Shown piece by piece: positions 32,894-42,329 of a DNA stretch of 64,000 nucleotides. Position numbers and translations under genes: made by a program. Origin of the DNA: Ilex aquifolium. Its lineage: Eukaryota; Streptophyta; Magnoliopsida; Aquifoliales; Aquifoliaceae. Each line of letters begins with the position of its first letter. Within the stretch, counting starts at the first letter, position 1. Under the pieces are notes generated by a model. The model was not told where the DNA came from. It made no database searches and worked only from the letters and a program-made list of their open reading frames with translations. Where the stretch lies: the NCBI GenBank assembly GCA_951799425.1, contig OX637397.1, positions 40,838,409 to 40,902,408 on the forward strand, written 5' to 3'.

Positions 32894-35739
32894 CTAAGTC
32901 TCTGAAGGGGGATTTTGAGGTTCAACAAATGGAGCCTTAGTAGCAGGAGCGGAACCCGGCAGCTCAGCAGACAAGGACCCAGAAGCTAGAATAGCAGAAT
33001 TCTCAGGAGAGCTGGCCCCAGGAACCTCCACTCTGTCTACTAGCAAATCTTGAGCAAGGGCCTCGGTTATGAGGTTAGCAAAGAGGGGAGTAGAACGTGG
33101 AATAGCTGGAGGAGCTGGCACATCTTGGTTTAAGGCTTTAGCTGGAAGTACCGGGGTACCTTCCTCGCCATCAGAGTCAGACTCTTCCAATTCCTCCTCA
33201 GTTTGAATAGGAAAATTGAAGTCCAGATCTGGGAAGGTCTTGGAGGCCTTGCGTTGAAAGGCAACCCATCCAGAGGCCCACAAGGTGGTGGCTTCATCCC
33301 TCAACTCTGCAATCTCACCGTCCTTCTGCTTGACCAGGTCTTTCTGCGCCTCGAGACCCTCGCAAAGCTTACCATTTGCCTCATTGATAGTGCTATACTC
33401 CTCCCTCACGTGCTCAAAGGAGCTCTGAGCGTCAAAAGCCTCCTGGCTGGCTTTGGTCCAGGCCTCAGTTTTGAGCCTCAGTTTTGAGCTTCAGCTCCTC
33501 CCTAGCTATCCTTAGCTCATCTCGAGCCTTCTTCTCTCTCTCCTCAGCTCTGCCTTTGGCTGTTAAAGATTTCTTGAGGTCAGATGATTGCTTCTCCATC
33601 TATTCGTTAAGACCTCGCACCTGAGCTCTGAGGTCCTCATTCTCAAAAGACAGTTCTGAAACCTTGATTTCATACGCCTTCAGAGCCTTAACAGAATGCT
33701 CAGAAGACCGAACCCTGCTCAGCAAGCCTTTCACATGGATAGCCATCTGAGGATGCAAAGGAAAATAAGTGATCTACATGGAGCAATGATGTAAGGTTGA
33801 GTGGGAGTACAAAAGTACCAGGACTTACAATAGCTGCCCCCTGAAGAGTTGACGTGATGGACTCGTCAATGTGCATAGAAGCAGCCTTCTTAATGTCAGA
33901 GTCAGGAAGGATAGAAGAAACAGCCCTTGCAGCAAACTCCATATTCACGAAGAAGGAATCCTCATCCCCCTCCACCTCGGGGTGTTTCCCTCTCTCAACC
34001 CCAGGTCCTATTAGAGACGGCTCAACAATCTTCCCAGAAAGGCTGTAGATAGCAGCGTTGGGTTGGAGGTGGGGGATTAACCTCAATGCCTTCTGGACCT
34101 CAGACGAGGAAAGAGAAACTTGGCCCCCCACATGAGCTTGTACGGAGGAAGGCTGAGCCTCTGAGGGGGGAGAAGTCATCATAACCTGAGGAGTGCTGGA
34201 TGAAGGAGCCTGTTCTTTGGTAGCCGAAGATGAAGGGGGCACCCCCAACCTTGGGACTTTAGCCCGGGTAGCGGGGCCGCTTCCAGAATCGACCTGAGCC
34301 TTGCGTTTGCTGCCTTTCCCACTCTTTTTCAACAGCTCGACTTTGGCTTGAAGTTCTTCGGAAGTGGACCTCATTGTGGAAGACCCTGGAAGATCTGAGT
34401 CAAGCCAGTTACGCATATATGAGGAAGTAGGAAGAAAGGCAGCGCAACCTATTGGAAAAAGGAATTACCTGCTACTTCTTCAGGTCTGACAGCAGAAATG
34501 GGAGGCGGGGCTTCTATCGTTATCCGAGGAAGACTAAATCCTCTCTCAACCAGAACCCAGGGTTGGATAAGCTTGGGGTACCTTTGCGGGTCACACTTGA
34601 CCAATTTCAACCTTACCTCCTCGTCCTCAGTGCTAAGTTCAGGTCGGGTACCTAGATACAACGCAAGCAGAGCAGAGTCAGAAACTTATGATTCTCAAAA
34701 CAGAACTCAGTCAACTCAAGCAAGGACTCACGCAATTTTTCTGGAATAGTCCAGGCCTTAGGAATACCAAGAGTGTCCGTTCTATCAGCAGGGTTGTATT
34801 CCCAGTTGGTGCCCTCAACAAAGAGGAAACGTTTTTTCCAGTGTTTATGGGAGGACGGAATATGAGAGATGATCTGCCTAGCATTGACTCGCTTGGAGAT
34901 ATAAAAGAAGCCCTCAGAAGAGGTCAGCTTGACGTTGAAAAAGTTCAAGAGCAGGGAAATGCTGGGAACCCCGAGGTTTTGGTCCTTAAAGAAGACCAGA
35001 AGACCCACCAGAACACCCCAGAAGTTAGGGGAAAGTTGAGAGGGACAAACGTTAAAATATTATAAAACGTTCTTGATAAATGGGTGCAGAGAAAAGCGAA
35101 GGTCATTCTCAAATGCAACCTCAAAGAAACAGACCCTTTTATGAACTTTGGCAACATAAAGGATGGAGCTGTCTGGACACCACCAGGAAACCCATAGCGG
35201 GCAATGAAAATCTTCACAAAGGAAGGGTCGACCTTGCTAGGGCCTACGAGCTCGGCATGCTTTAGGGCAGCTCCTAAGTATGATGTACCATCAGAGACCC
35301 CAACCCCACTGACTTTGCCCTTACCTTTGTCAGGCTTGGGGGGCATAGGAGAAGACGATGAGGGAAGCTCATCGGTATTGACCTCAGAGTCAACAACGTC
35401 AACACCGGGGAAATTGTCGATTTCGTCACCCACTTCCCCTAATTCAGTCTCCTCCTCGGCAGACCTACCTTCTAAGAGAGAAACAGAGGAGCGAGTGGCT
35501 CCAGAAGAGGCATTCACGTTTGGGCGGGAAAAAGGAAGATCAAAGGAACGATAGAGAGGAGGAATACCAGTCAAACACTCCCTAATAACCCTAGGGTCAG
35601 CACAATAGCTTCCAACAGCAAGTATGTGCACAATAGAACTCCAATCCACGAAATGGGGAAGAGGAGACAAGCAACAGTCACGAGACCAGAAGTAAAAGAA
35701 CCTATGAGCCCAGAAACGCAATAACCACCTCGAACTCAA
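32894..35739 (-). pseudogene. Antisense multi-exon ORF of the Tat-lineage Gypsy (PF04195-like)
   Basis: Minus strand. The N-terminal part (35739-35180) is Ser-rich with an acidic stretch. After a frameshift near 35170 comes FEVAFENDLRFSLHPFIKN, a TAA stop at about 35062, then GLLVFFKDQNLGVPS and SSHKHWKKRFLFVEGTNWEY, the domain I associate with PF04195. Three introns splice in frame: about 34730-34655 (GTGAGT...TAG), about 34468-34387 (GTAATT...CAG) and 33828-33747 (GTAAGT...CAG). The exons between them carry a basic KGSKRKAQ motif and a Pro/Ser-rich linker. The last exon (33746-32894) is a charged coiled coil (REEYSTINEANGKL, then LVKQKDGEIAELRDE) and an acidic tail. A short frame break lies near 33410-33500. 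The function of this antisense protein is not known. Confidence 0.75.
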
Positions 35740-36140
35740 GGGATCCAGAACGAGAAAAGATGAAAAGGGGACAGAAAAAGCGTACCTAGCTAGGAAAGAG
35801 AAACGAGCAACAATCCAGAGCGAAATTGAAGGAAGGGAGCATTGCGGATCCTCAAGTCGAACACAAAGGACTCGATTTTGAGCAAGAATCAGAAAGCTTC
35901 AAGCCGGGAAATCTGGAATCGAAAGAAAAGAAGTCGAATAGTGAGAAGAGACGGTTCAGATAGCCGTTTGTACATTTAAAACTTAAGAAACGTGGGCTGA
36001 AACGTGCGCGGGAATCGAGGAAAGCCATGATTGCTGCAAACCGTCAAAAGGCTTTAATCACGTGCAAGCTAGGATCAGCCACGCGCAGGTCTAGCTCGGT
36101 TTAAAAATAGCTCAGCCCCTGCCCAAGCTCGCTTGAGACA

Positions 36141-36156
36141 AGGGCTAGGGGGCAAC
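36141..36156 (+). other. Polypurine tract
   Basis: AGGGCTAGGGGGCAAC directly precedes the 3' LTR start TGATAATACT. Confidence 0.75.
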
Positions 36157-36863
36157 TGATAATACTTAAAATAAACCCTAAGCACGAGCCCAGGAAATGA
36201 ACTCAGCTTGGGAGGTCAGGTAAGACACGCAGAGCTCGTCGAGCCAGAATTAAAGCTCCCCCAAGCGAGATAATATGGGAAACGATGAGGGGACAACAAG
36301 ATGATAGCAAATACCTCTTAAGCAATAGCCAAGCTGAATTCAAGGCACAAAACCCTTAACCAACCGAGATCCTCTCTAAAAATTAAGGAGGATCCCACGG
36401 ATGGAAGGCAAAGATCTCGGGATAAAGTCCACTGAACCAGCCCTATGGAGATTAGTTAACTCCTCCATTGGGGAGAGTAGGGTGGAAGGATCCCATGATT
36501 ATAGAAAGTAAATCCGGGTTAGAGGTAAGCAAGAGGCTATAAAAGCAGGGTAAGCCTCCAATTAGAGGGGAGAGAAGAACCTTAAAGACTATAGAGCCAG
36601 GATGAACCCTAATTTCCTCCAGGCTGCACTATAATACACCCAACGTAATCAATGAGAAAACAGGAGCCAGAGCCTCCATTGAAGAGTGGACTAGCCGAGC
36701 TTCCAGGCCGGTGAACCACTATAATTTTATTGTGTACATCTCATTTTCCTCAATTCCCTAAGCATTTATCAGCAACTTGCACGGGCCTTGTAGCTCAGAC
36801 ACGCACACTTGATCTCACGCACATCTATACGCTCTGCTCATCCTCGATAGAATAACGCTATCA
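36157..36863 (+). repeat. 3' LTR of Tat-lineage Gypsy
   Basis: 707 bp, collinear with 25480-26186 without obvious indels. It ends AACGCTATCA and is followed by TSD GTTAT. Confidence 0.9.
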
Positions 36864-37289
36864 GTTATCATTGTTGCAGTTGCATTGGCTCGACAGTAAA
36901 TATTTCAAGAGGGGTCCTGAAGGAAACAATATTCATAAGACTAATGTACTCAATATGAGGACTTCCTTAGACATGAATTAACTTGTCAGTTAAATATTTT
37001 GAAAAATTTGTGGATATAATTGTTGAATACATTGGAGTCTTTGATGAATGGTATAAGTTGTGTTTTGTGGGATGTTTTGTTTCTTATGTTGTTATTGTAG
37101 TATTGGTATTTATATTGTGGTTAGTTTGGTATTTGTTGTTAGTTGTGTTGGTTGAAAACAAGGCATAAATTATTGATTGAAAAATAGGTGACATGTTTTG
37201 TTAGTTTTTTTTATTAGTTGAACACAGGTGCCATTTTTTTTTTTTTGGAAAACTGTTGTTCAAAAGGGTTATATTTTTTTTAAAAGTAA

Positions 37290-37760
37290 CTTTTTTGCGA
37301 CGAAAATTAATGCGTCGCGAAAGGTTGAAAGTAAATTATATTTCGCGATGATTTGATTTTTTGTCACGAAACATAAGAATTCGCGACGTTTTTTGGGTTG
37401 CGTCGCCAATGGATAAGGTAAGTACAAAAAAATAATTTCTACGACAATTTTCGTTTTCATCGCAAAAAATACTTATTTGCAACATTATAGTTGCATAGCG
37501 ACGATTTATTTTCGTCGCGAAATATCAATTAAATTATTTAATTTAATTTTTTGTCGATGTTAGAATTTAATTTTAACGACGTGTTTGTTGTTTTTTGTGA
37601 CGTTTATATTGCATTGCGAAAAGTATCTTTTCGCGATGAAATTATGTTTTCTACGACGAGGCTATTACAATGACGCTGCAACAAAATAAAATCGTTGCAA
37701 TTCGCGACGTTTTTTTTTATTTTTTGCGACGAAAAAAAACGTCGCAAAAAATGAATTTTC
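37290..37760. repeat. Right subterminal GCGACG/CGTCGC repeats of the CACTA element
   Basis: Dense TTGCGACG, CGTCGCGAAA, GCGACGATTT and ACGTCGCAAAAAAT motifs lie next to the terminus TTTTCTTGTAGGG. They mirror the left end. Confidence 0.85.
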
Positions 37761-37771
37761 TTGTAGGGAAT

Positions 37772-39308
37772 ATTTCTAAATATCCATACATGTCAAATGC
37801 TTTTGATTAAATAATTCTATAATGTCATTTTTAATGTGTATGACTTCTCAAATCTAAGTTTGTTTGACACTAAAATGTAACTTATTAACTTTACTATGAA
37901 AACTTTTGACATTCTCGGATTACTAATATCCATCAATTCAATTGGTAAAATATAACTTAACTATCTAAACTCTTGACATTCTTGGTCTACTCATATTCAT
38001 CTATTCAAATAGCAAAATCGGATTATGGTCATTGAATGCATTCAATGTATGCATGAAGTGAACTGCAAAAAAATACCTTTATATATTCTGTTCAAGTTGT
38101 ATATTTCATAGCGCAAATGGAATTTTAAGAATTCTATATTGTGGTTTCCTTAAGTTCACTACTATTTTTTCTATGAATAGGGGCTATCAAAAAACTACTT
38201 ACCGTAAACTAGCAAGATAAGTTCAGAGTGTAAGATACTCTTCTAAAAAAATGATAAGTTCAGGGTCTTTCTAGACCCCATTATTTTAGAGGAGCATTCA
38301 TTGGTTAAGAACGGAAATCAGTTACATATCAAAATGATAGTTTATCTCTCATCTTGGGTTTCTCAATGTCAAGCTTAATTCTAAGAGGTCTGGACCTTGG
38401 TGGTCATATGTATGATTTCTTTCCGTTATAAAACTCCTAATGTTTCTCAAATTCATGTTCCTTATATTAGGTTGCACCATTCATAGCTAGATTCTTAGAT
38501 TAAAAGTTGCTTCAATTATTTTTTGTTTCATATTTATCTTATTAAATATAAATGTAAGATAATTGTTTGAGTAACTAACATATATAATATTGATGATGTA
38601 CAAAAGTGGCTTTATGCAAAATCAATTAAGGATGAAGTAAAGAAGACTCAACACAAGTAAACACAAAGATTATGTGGTTCAGTCTAGGTGATCTAGTCCA
38701 CTGGGAATGACTACGATGGCCAGAGAATATTATTATTCAAGAGGCATAGTGTATTGAGATGTGTGTGATGCCCTCCATGTGTAGGTGAGACTTACAATTT
38801 ATAAGAGAGTACAATCTTCATGATGTCCCAGAGCAGGCTTTGATAGAGGCATCATCGCGGAGAGCTCTGATTAAGGCCTCACCCTTGTAATGGGAGCGGG
38901 TGACTCCGTAATGCTAGCGTAACCGGCAAGGTGGTTGAGGCTTGCGATGCGCACTCTGATTCCTTCCAAAAATGGAGATCTCATGTTCGTTACTAGTGGA
39001 CTGGGTTTTTCAAGACAATGGACTTGACCCTTGTTGGCTTGTATCTTTGATCTAGACTTGGCTGCACTTGTGATCTGTGCCAAGTCAGAGTCGGGCTGCA
39101 CTTGTGACTTGGGTTTGGTCTTAACCCTGCCTGCGTATGTGATCTAGGCTTAGTCTGGCTCAGGCCCGTCAAATATCAACAATTTGATTGAATTCCATAT
39201 GTTGATTAACAACAATAAGTGGGCTCCCCATAGTAAGAAATATATTCATAGAGAGGAAATATCATTGTAAATTTTTCAAAACAAGACACGAACTCATTTA
39301 AAATTAGA
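37772..39308. other. Intergenic DNA; possible decayed LTR at about 38590-39181
   Basis: No gene seen. The stretch from about 38591 (TGATGATGTACAAAAG) to about 39181 (AAATATCAACA) is less AT-rich than its surroundings. It includes ATGTGGTTCAGTCTAGGTGA, a phrase I associate with small plant LTR elements. No TSD or second copy was found, so a solo LTR is only a suggestion. Confidence 0.3.
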
Positions 39309-39470
39309 GCAATGCTATACTACACAAATATTTGTTCAAATTTTGTATCCCAAGTCAATGCAGGTGGTTGAATCAGTAGAGTCCACTAACTCCACCAAAT
39401 GTTCAATGCATAAAATTTTGACACTGAGATACAAATTTTGTACAACAATTTATGCAGCACAGCTATATCC
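39309..39470. mobile_element. Small MITE (about 160 bp foldback)
   Basis: Left arm GCAATGCTATACTACACAAA...CAAATTTTGTATCCCA pairs with right arm GAGATACAAATTTTGTACAA...TGCAGCACAGCTATA as imperfect inverted repeats of about 40 bp. The centre is a further weak palindrome with GAGTCCACTAACTCC. TSD not resolved. It lies about 0.86 kb upstream of the IDD start codon. Confidence 0.6.
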
Positions 39471-39798
39471 TTTAAATTATTCACGTGTACATCTAGTGTA
39501 ACTAAAAATGAGAAGTGCACAAAGTTACTTTAGGTGGGAGGCAGGCAATATTTGGCTTGAGTTAAGGATAAAAACTTATTGAAATGATTACACTGCTGTT
39601 TAGAAAGTGACTAACCTCGCTTCTCTCCATCTTTTAAAAGGAAAAAGCTGCTTTTACTTACCCAGAACAAAGGCTGCTTAGAAAACATTAATTATGTTTT
39701 CTTTGAAGTAATTAGAATAAGGGGTACTTTGGTCAATGGAACTCTTTTTAACCACTTACCTTTTACTTTACAGAGACAGAGAAAAAAGAGAATGAAAA

Positions 39799-39828
39799 GG
39801 TCACGTGACTGAGAATGGAGGTCACGTG
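39799..39828 (+). promoter_or_regulatory. Paired G-boxes upstream of the IDD gene
   Basis: GGTCACGTG occurs at 39799-39807 and again at 39820-39828. The CACGTG cores (39802 and 39823) are 21 bp apart, two helical turns, about 0.5 kb upstream of the start codon. CACGTG is bound by plant bHLH (PIF) and bZIP factors. Whether this is the functional promoter is inference. Confidence 0.55.
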
Positions 39829-40165
39829 TATTGAGGGACTGGCTGGCATTTATCATGCAAATTACATAGTGATGAATAATGACTGTTTGTTTTCTTATGG
39901 GGATGTTTTTTTGGTTTCTCTGTCTAAATGCTGTGTGGGCTCAAGTTTCAAGCACTGTGATTGGGTCAGCCACAGGCCGAACCTCACTCTACTCTACATT
40001 TTATCTCTTACACTGTCGCTAGCTTTATATGGAAGACTTGCCTCAACCTTACCTGCTCAAGGTGGGCGTCAATGAAACAAAGTAAGAAAGTTCATAGAAA
40101 AAGCTAAAAGCTTAAAGCGTAAAAGAAAGTTGTTTGCACAAAGCTACTGCTTTTCTTCATCTTCT

Positions 40166-40170
<5 letters not shown>

Positions 40171-40202
<32 letters not shown>
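40171..40202 (+). repeat. (CT)n microsatellite in the probable 5' UTR
   Basis: About 16 CT units lie 120-155 bp upstream of the IDD start codon. Pyrimidine runs are common in plant leaders. Confidence 0.85.
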
Positions 40203-40204
<2 letters not shown>

Positions 40205-40325
40205 CCATATTGCCTTCTATGTGGAAAGCTGAAAGAAACAACACCCACTTCAACAGCTGTATAGGTAGGGAATTGATTGTGCTTCATCTATAAGATATAT
40301 CTGAACAAGCCATTGAAATTTACTC

Positions 40326-40453
40326 ATGTTTAACAACACTGCTTCGGCTGGTCCATCTTCTCCATCTGATGCCTTCACTCCTTCAGAAAATGGAACTATC
40401 AACAAGAGGAAAAGAAGACCAGCTGGTACTCCAGGTAATTAGCAACCCAGCAA

Positions 40454-40491
<38 letters not shown>

Positions 40492-41002
40492 AGTCTTGGT
40501 ACTGCAATATAATTGATGGGTTTGTTCCAAATTATGTAATATGATAGATCCAGATGCAGAGGTCGTGTCACTCTCACCCAAGACCTTATTAGAATCAGAC
40601 AGATACGTATGTGAGATCTGCAACCAAGGGTTTCAGAGAGACCAGAACTTGCAGATGCACCGCCGCAGGCACAAGGTGCCGTGGAAGTTGTTGAAGAGAG
40701 AAACACCGGACGTGAAGAAGAGGGTGTTCGTGTGCCCTGAGCCAAGCTGCTTGCACCATGATCCGTGCCACGCCCTCGGAGATCTTGTGGGAATTAAGAA
40801 GCATTTCAGGAGGAAACACAGCAATAACAAGCAGTGGGTGTGTGAGAAATGCTCAAAAGGATATGCTGTTCAGTCTGATTACAAGGCCCATCTCAAGACT
40901 TGTGGTACCCGAGGCCATTCTTGTGACTGTGGCCGTGTTTTTTCCAGGTTTTTCCTATTGCTTTCTTCAAAGATACTCTCAACTATAAAAAAGTTTGACA
41001 TC

Positions 41003-41044
<42 letters not shown>

Positions 41045-42329
41045 GGATGATATAATGTATACACCATCCTTTTTTTTTTTTTCGGTAAGTATATATACAC
41101 CATCTTACAGTCGTTGGTAATAGCAATATTAATTGAAAACCGAAAATTCCCCAAATTAACATGGTTGAAGAACCATAAATCTCAATTCCTTGAATCATTC
41201 CTTCTGGTTTATTTATAGTTTTTTATGAGGTATTTATGACCCATTTAGGATTGTATTTATTCGTATTCTAATTATTGTAATCTAGAGATAAAATTACAAT
41301 AGTAGATGACCTCAGATTGGGCATATTATGTGATTTAGAAGAGCCAATAGAAGTGTAAGACCAGTGATTCACTATTTCCAATAACAGTTTCCATATTTAA
41401 TAATAGCATAGTCATAATCCAAATGTCCAGCCTCTTGATCGAATTTTTTATTACTTGTTAGTTGGTAACCCTACATGGAAGAAACATTGATTATTTCCTT
41501 GACTTAGCTGTTATACCCCATATTTTTGTATTAAGACATCAATGCCAAGCCACATTATCTGATAATCTATGTAATTTATGCTTGGAATCATTCTATGCTT
41601 TGTCCTGTCAGAGTAGAGAGTTTCATTGAGCACCAAGACGCTTGTACTGTCCGGCTGATCCGGCCTGAGTTACCAGCTTTGCAGCCGGCTTGCTCTTCTA
41701 GAACCGCTTCTAGCACTAGCCCATCAAGTGAAACCAACTTCAACATTGCCCCATTGCCAAGAAAACCAATGCAAACACCTTCTGAACCTGTCTTTTTATG
41801 CCAAGATCATCACCATTCGACTAATGATGATCAAGAACACAACTTGGAACTCCAACTATTACCATCATCAAACACATACTCATCGCTACAAACCAACGAA
41901 AACCATGCAAATAATTTGAAACTCTCCATTGGGTTAGACGGAAGTGGAAGCTCTAGACGACTATTGAATGCTTCAGAAGCAAAATTGGAAGAATCAAGGT
42001 TCAAAGAAGGGGCAAATGAGCAGCTAAAGTTGGCAATGGCCGAGAGGGCCTATGCTGAGGAGGCTAGAAAACAAGCCAAGAGGCAAATTGAATTGGCTGA
42101 GGTGGAATTTGCTAATGCGAAGAGGATTAGACAACAAGCACAGGCCGATCTTGAGAAGGCTCAAAGTCTGAAAGAGCAAGCCACAAAGAAGATTAGCTCC
42201 ACTTTACTTGAAATCACTTGCCATGTTTGTAAGCAACAATTTCAAGCAACAGCAGTCCTTGCACCAGCTGATGAGACCTCTCTTGCTATGAGTTATATGT
42301 CCTCAGCCATGACAGAAGGTGGAGAGTAG
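40326..42329 (+). CDS. IDD15-like: IDD14/15/16-type C2H2 zinc-finger transcription factor, three exons, 408 aa
   Basis: Exons 40326-40434, 40548-40947 and 41612-42329 (1227 nt including TAG); introns are GTAATT...ATAG and GTTTTT...TCAG. The N-terminal KRKRRPAGTPG looks like the family's nuclear localisation region. The ID domain has four fingers: ZF1 C58-x2-C...H-x3-H78, ZF2 C99...H127, ZF3 of C2HC type 135-155 and ZF4 of C2HC type 162-181, split by intron 2. LELQL at about 248-252 is an EAR-like repressor motif. Residues about 294-369 form an Ala/Gln/Lys-rich coiled coil ending in ITCHVCKQQF, which marks the IDD14/15/16 clade (SGR5 is IDD15). Those proteins control amyloplast-dependent shoot gravitropism, organ angle and auxin or starch genes. 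The subgroup is firm; the exact orthologue is inferred. No damage seen. Confidence 0.92.
40453..40490 (+). repeat. (CT)n(CA)n microsatellite in IDD intron 1
   Basis: About 11 CT units are followed directly by 8 CA units, 19 nt downstream of the exon 1 donor. Confidence 0.9.
41005..41041 (+). repeat. (CT)n microsatellite in IDD intron 2
   Basis: About 18 CT units lie 58 nt after the exon 2 donor. If intron 2 is retained the frame reads into a Ser/Leu run through this repeat and stops at 41050. Confidence 0.9.

Larger units (their letters stand above)
25480..36863 (+). mobile_element. Tat-lineage Gypsy LTR retrotransposon, 11.4 kb, decayed
   Basis: The order is LTR (25480-26186), primer binding site, gag-protease-RT-RNase H-integrase (26249-31736), a 40-bp tandem array, an antisense ORF (about 35739-32894), a polypurine tract and LTR (36157-36863). 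The TSD is GTTAT (36864-36868) with a mutated left copy GTGAT (25475-25479). Length, domain order with integrase last, the TGGCGCCGTCTGTGGG primer site and the antisense ORF place it in the Tat group. Both LTRs are 707 bp and differ at about 25-30 positions by eye (near 4%), so it is moderately young although every ORF is broken. Confidence 0.9.
25208..37526 (+). repeat. 930-bp tandem duplication, copy 2 (split by Gypsy element)
   Basis: 25208-25479 plus 36869-37526 add up to 930 bp and align collinearly with copy 1 at high identity, with a few substitutions and 1-4 nt indels. The interruption is the Gypsy element 25480-36863 together with its duplicated 5-bp target. Confidence 0.9.
20458..37768. 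mobile_element. CACTA (En/Spm-type) transposon carrying host-gene exons and a nested Gypsy
   Basis: The left terminus is CACTACAAGAAAA at 20458. The right terminus is TTTTCTTGTAGGG ending 37768, where TTTTCTTGTAGTG would be the perfect complement, so one outer base differs. The 3-bp TSD AAT (20455-20457 and 37769-37771) matches the superfamily. Subterminal regions are packed with GCGACG/CGTCGC motifs in both orientations. Without the nested 11.4-kb Gypsy element the CACTA body is about 5.9 kb. I found no TNP1/TNP2 transposase, so it is non-autonomous. It carries exons of phosphofructokinase and proline iminopeptidase genes and a tandem duplication of its right portion. Confidence 0.85.

Noticed and set aside
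38871..39101. 76-codon minus-strand ORF between the CACTA element and the IDD gene
   Set aside because: No recognisable domain or start context. The region may be a decayed solo LTR, but without a TSD or second copy I kept it only as a low-confidence note.
40595..40830. Minus-strand ORFs over the zinc-finger exon
   Set aside because: They are antisense shadows of the IDD coding exon, which has full domain support on the plus strand.
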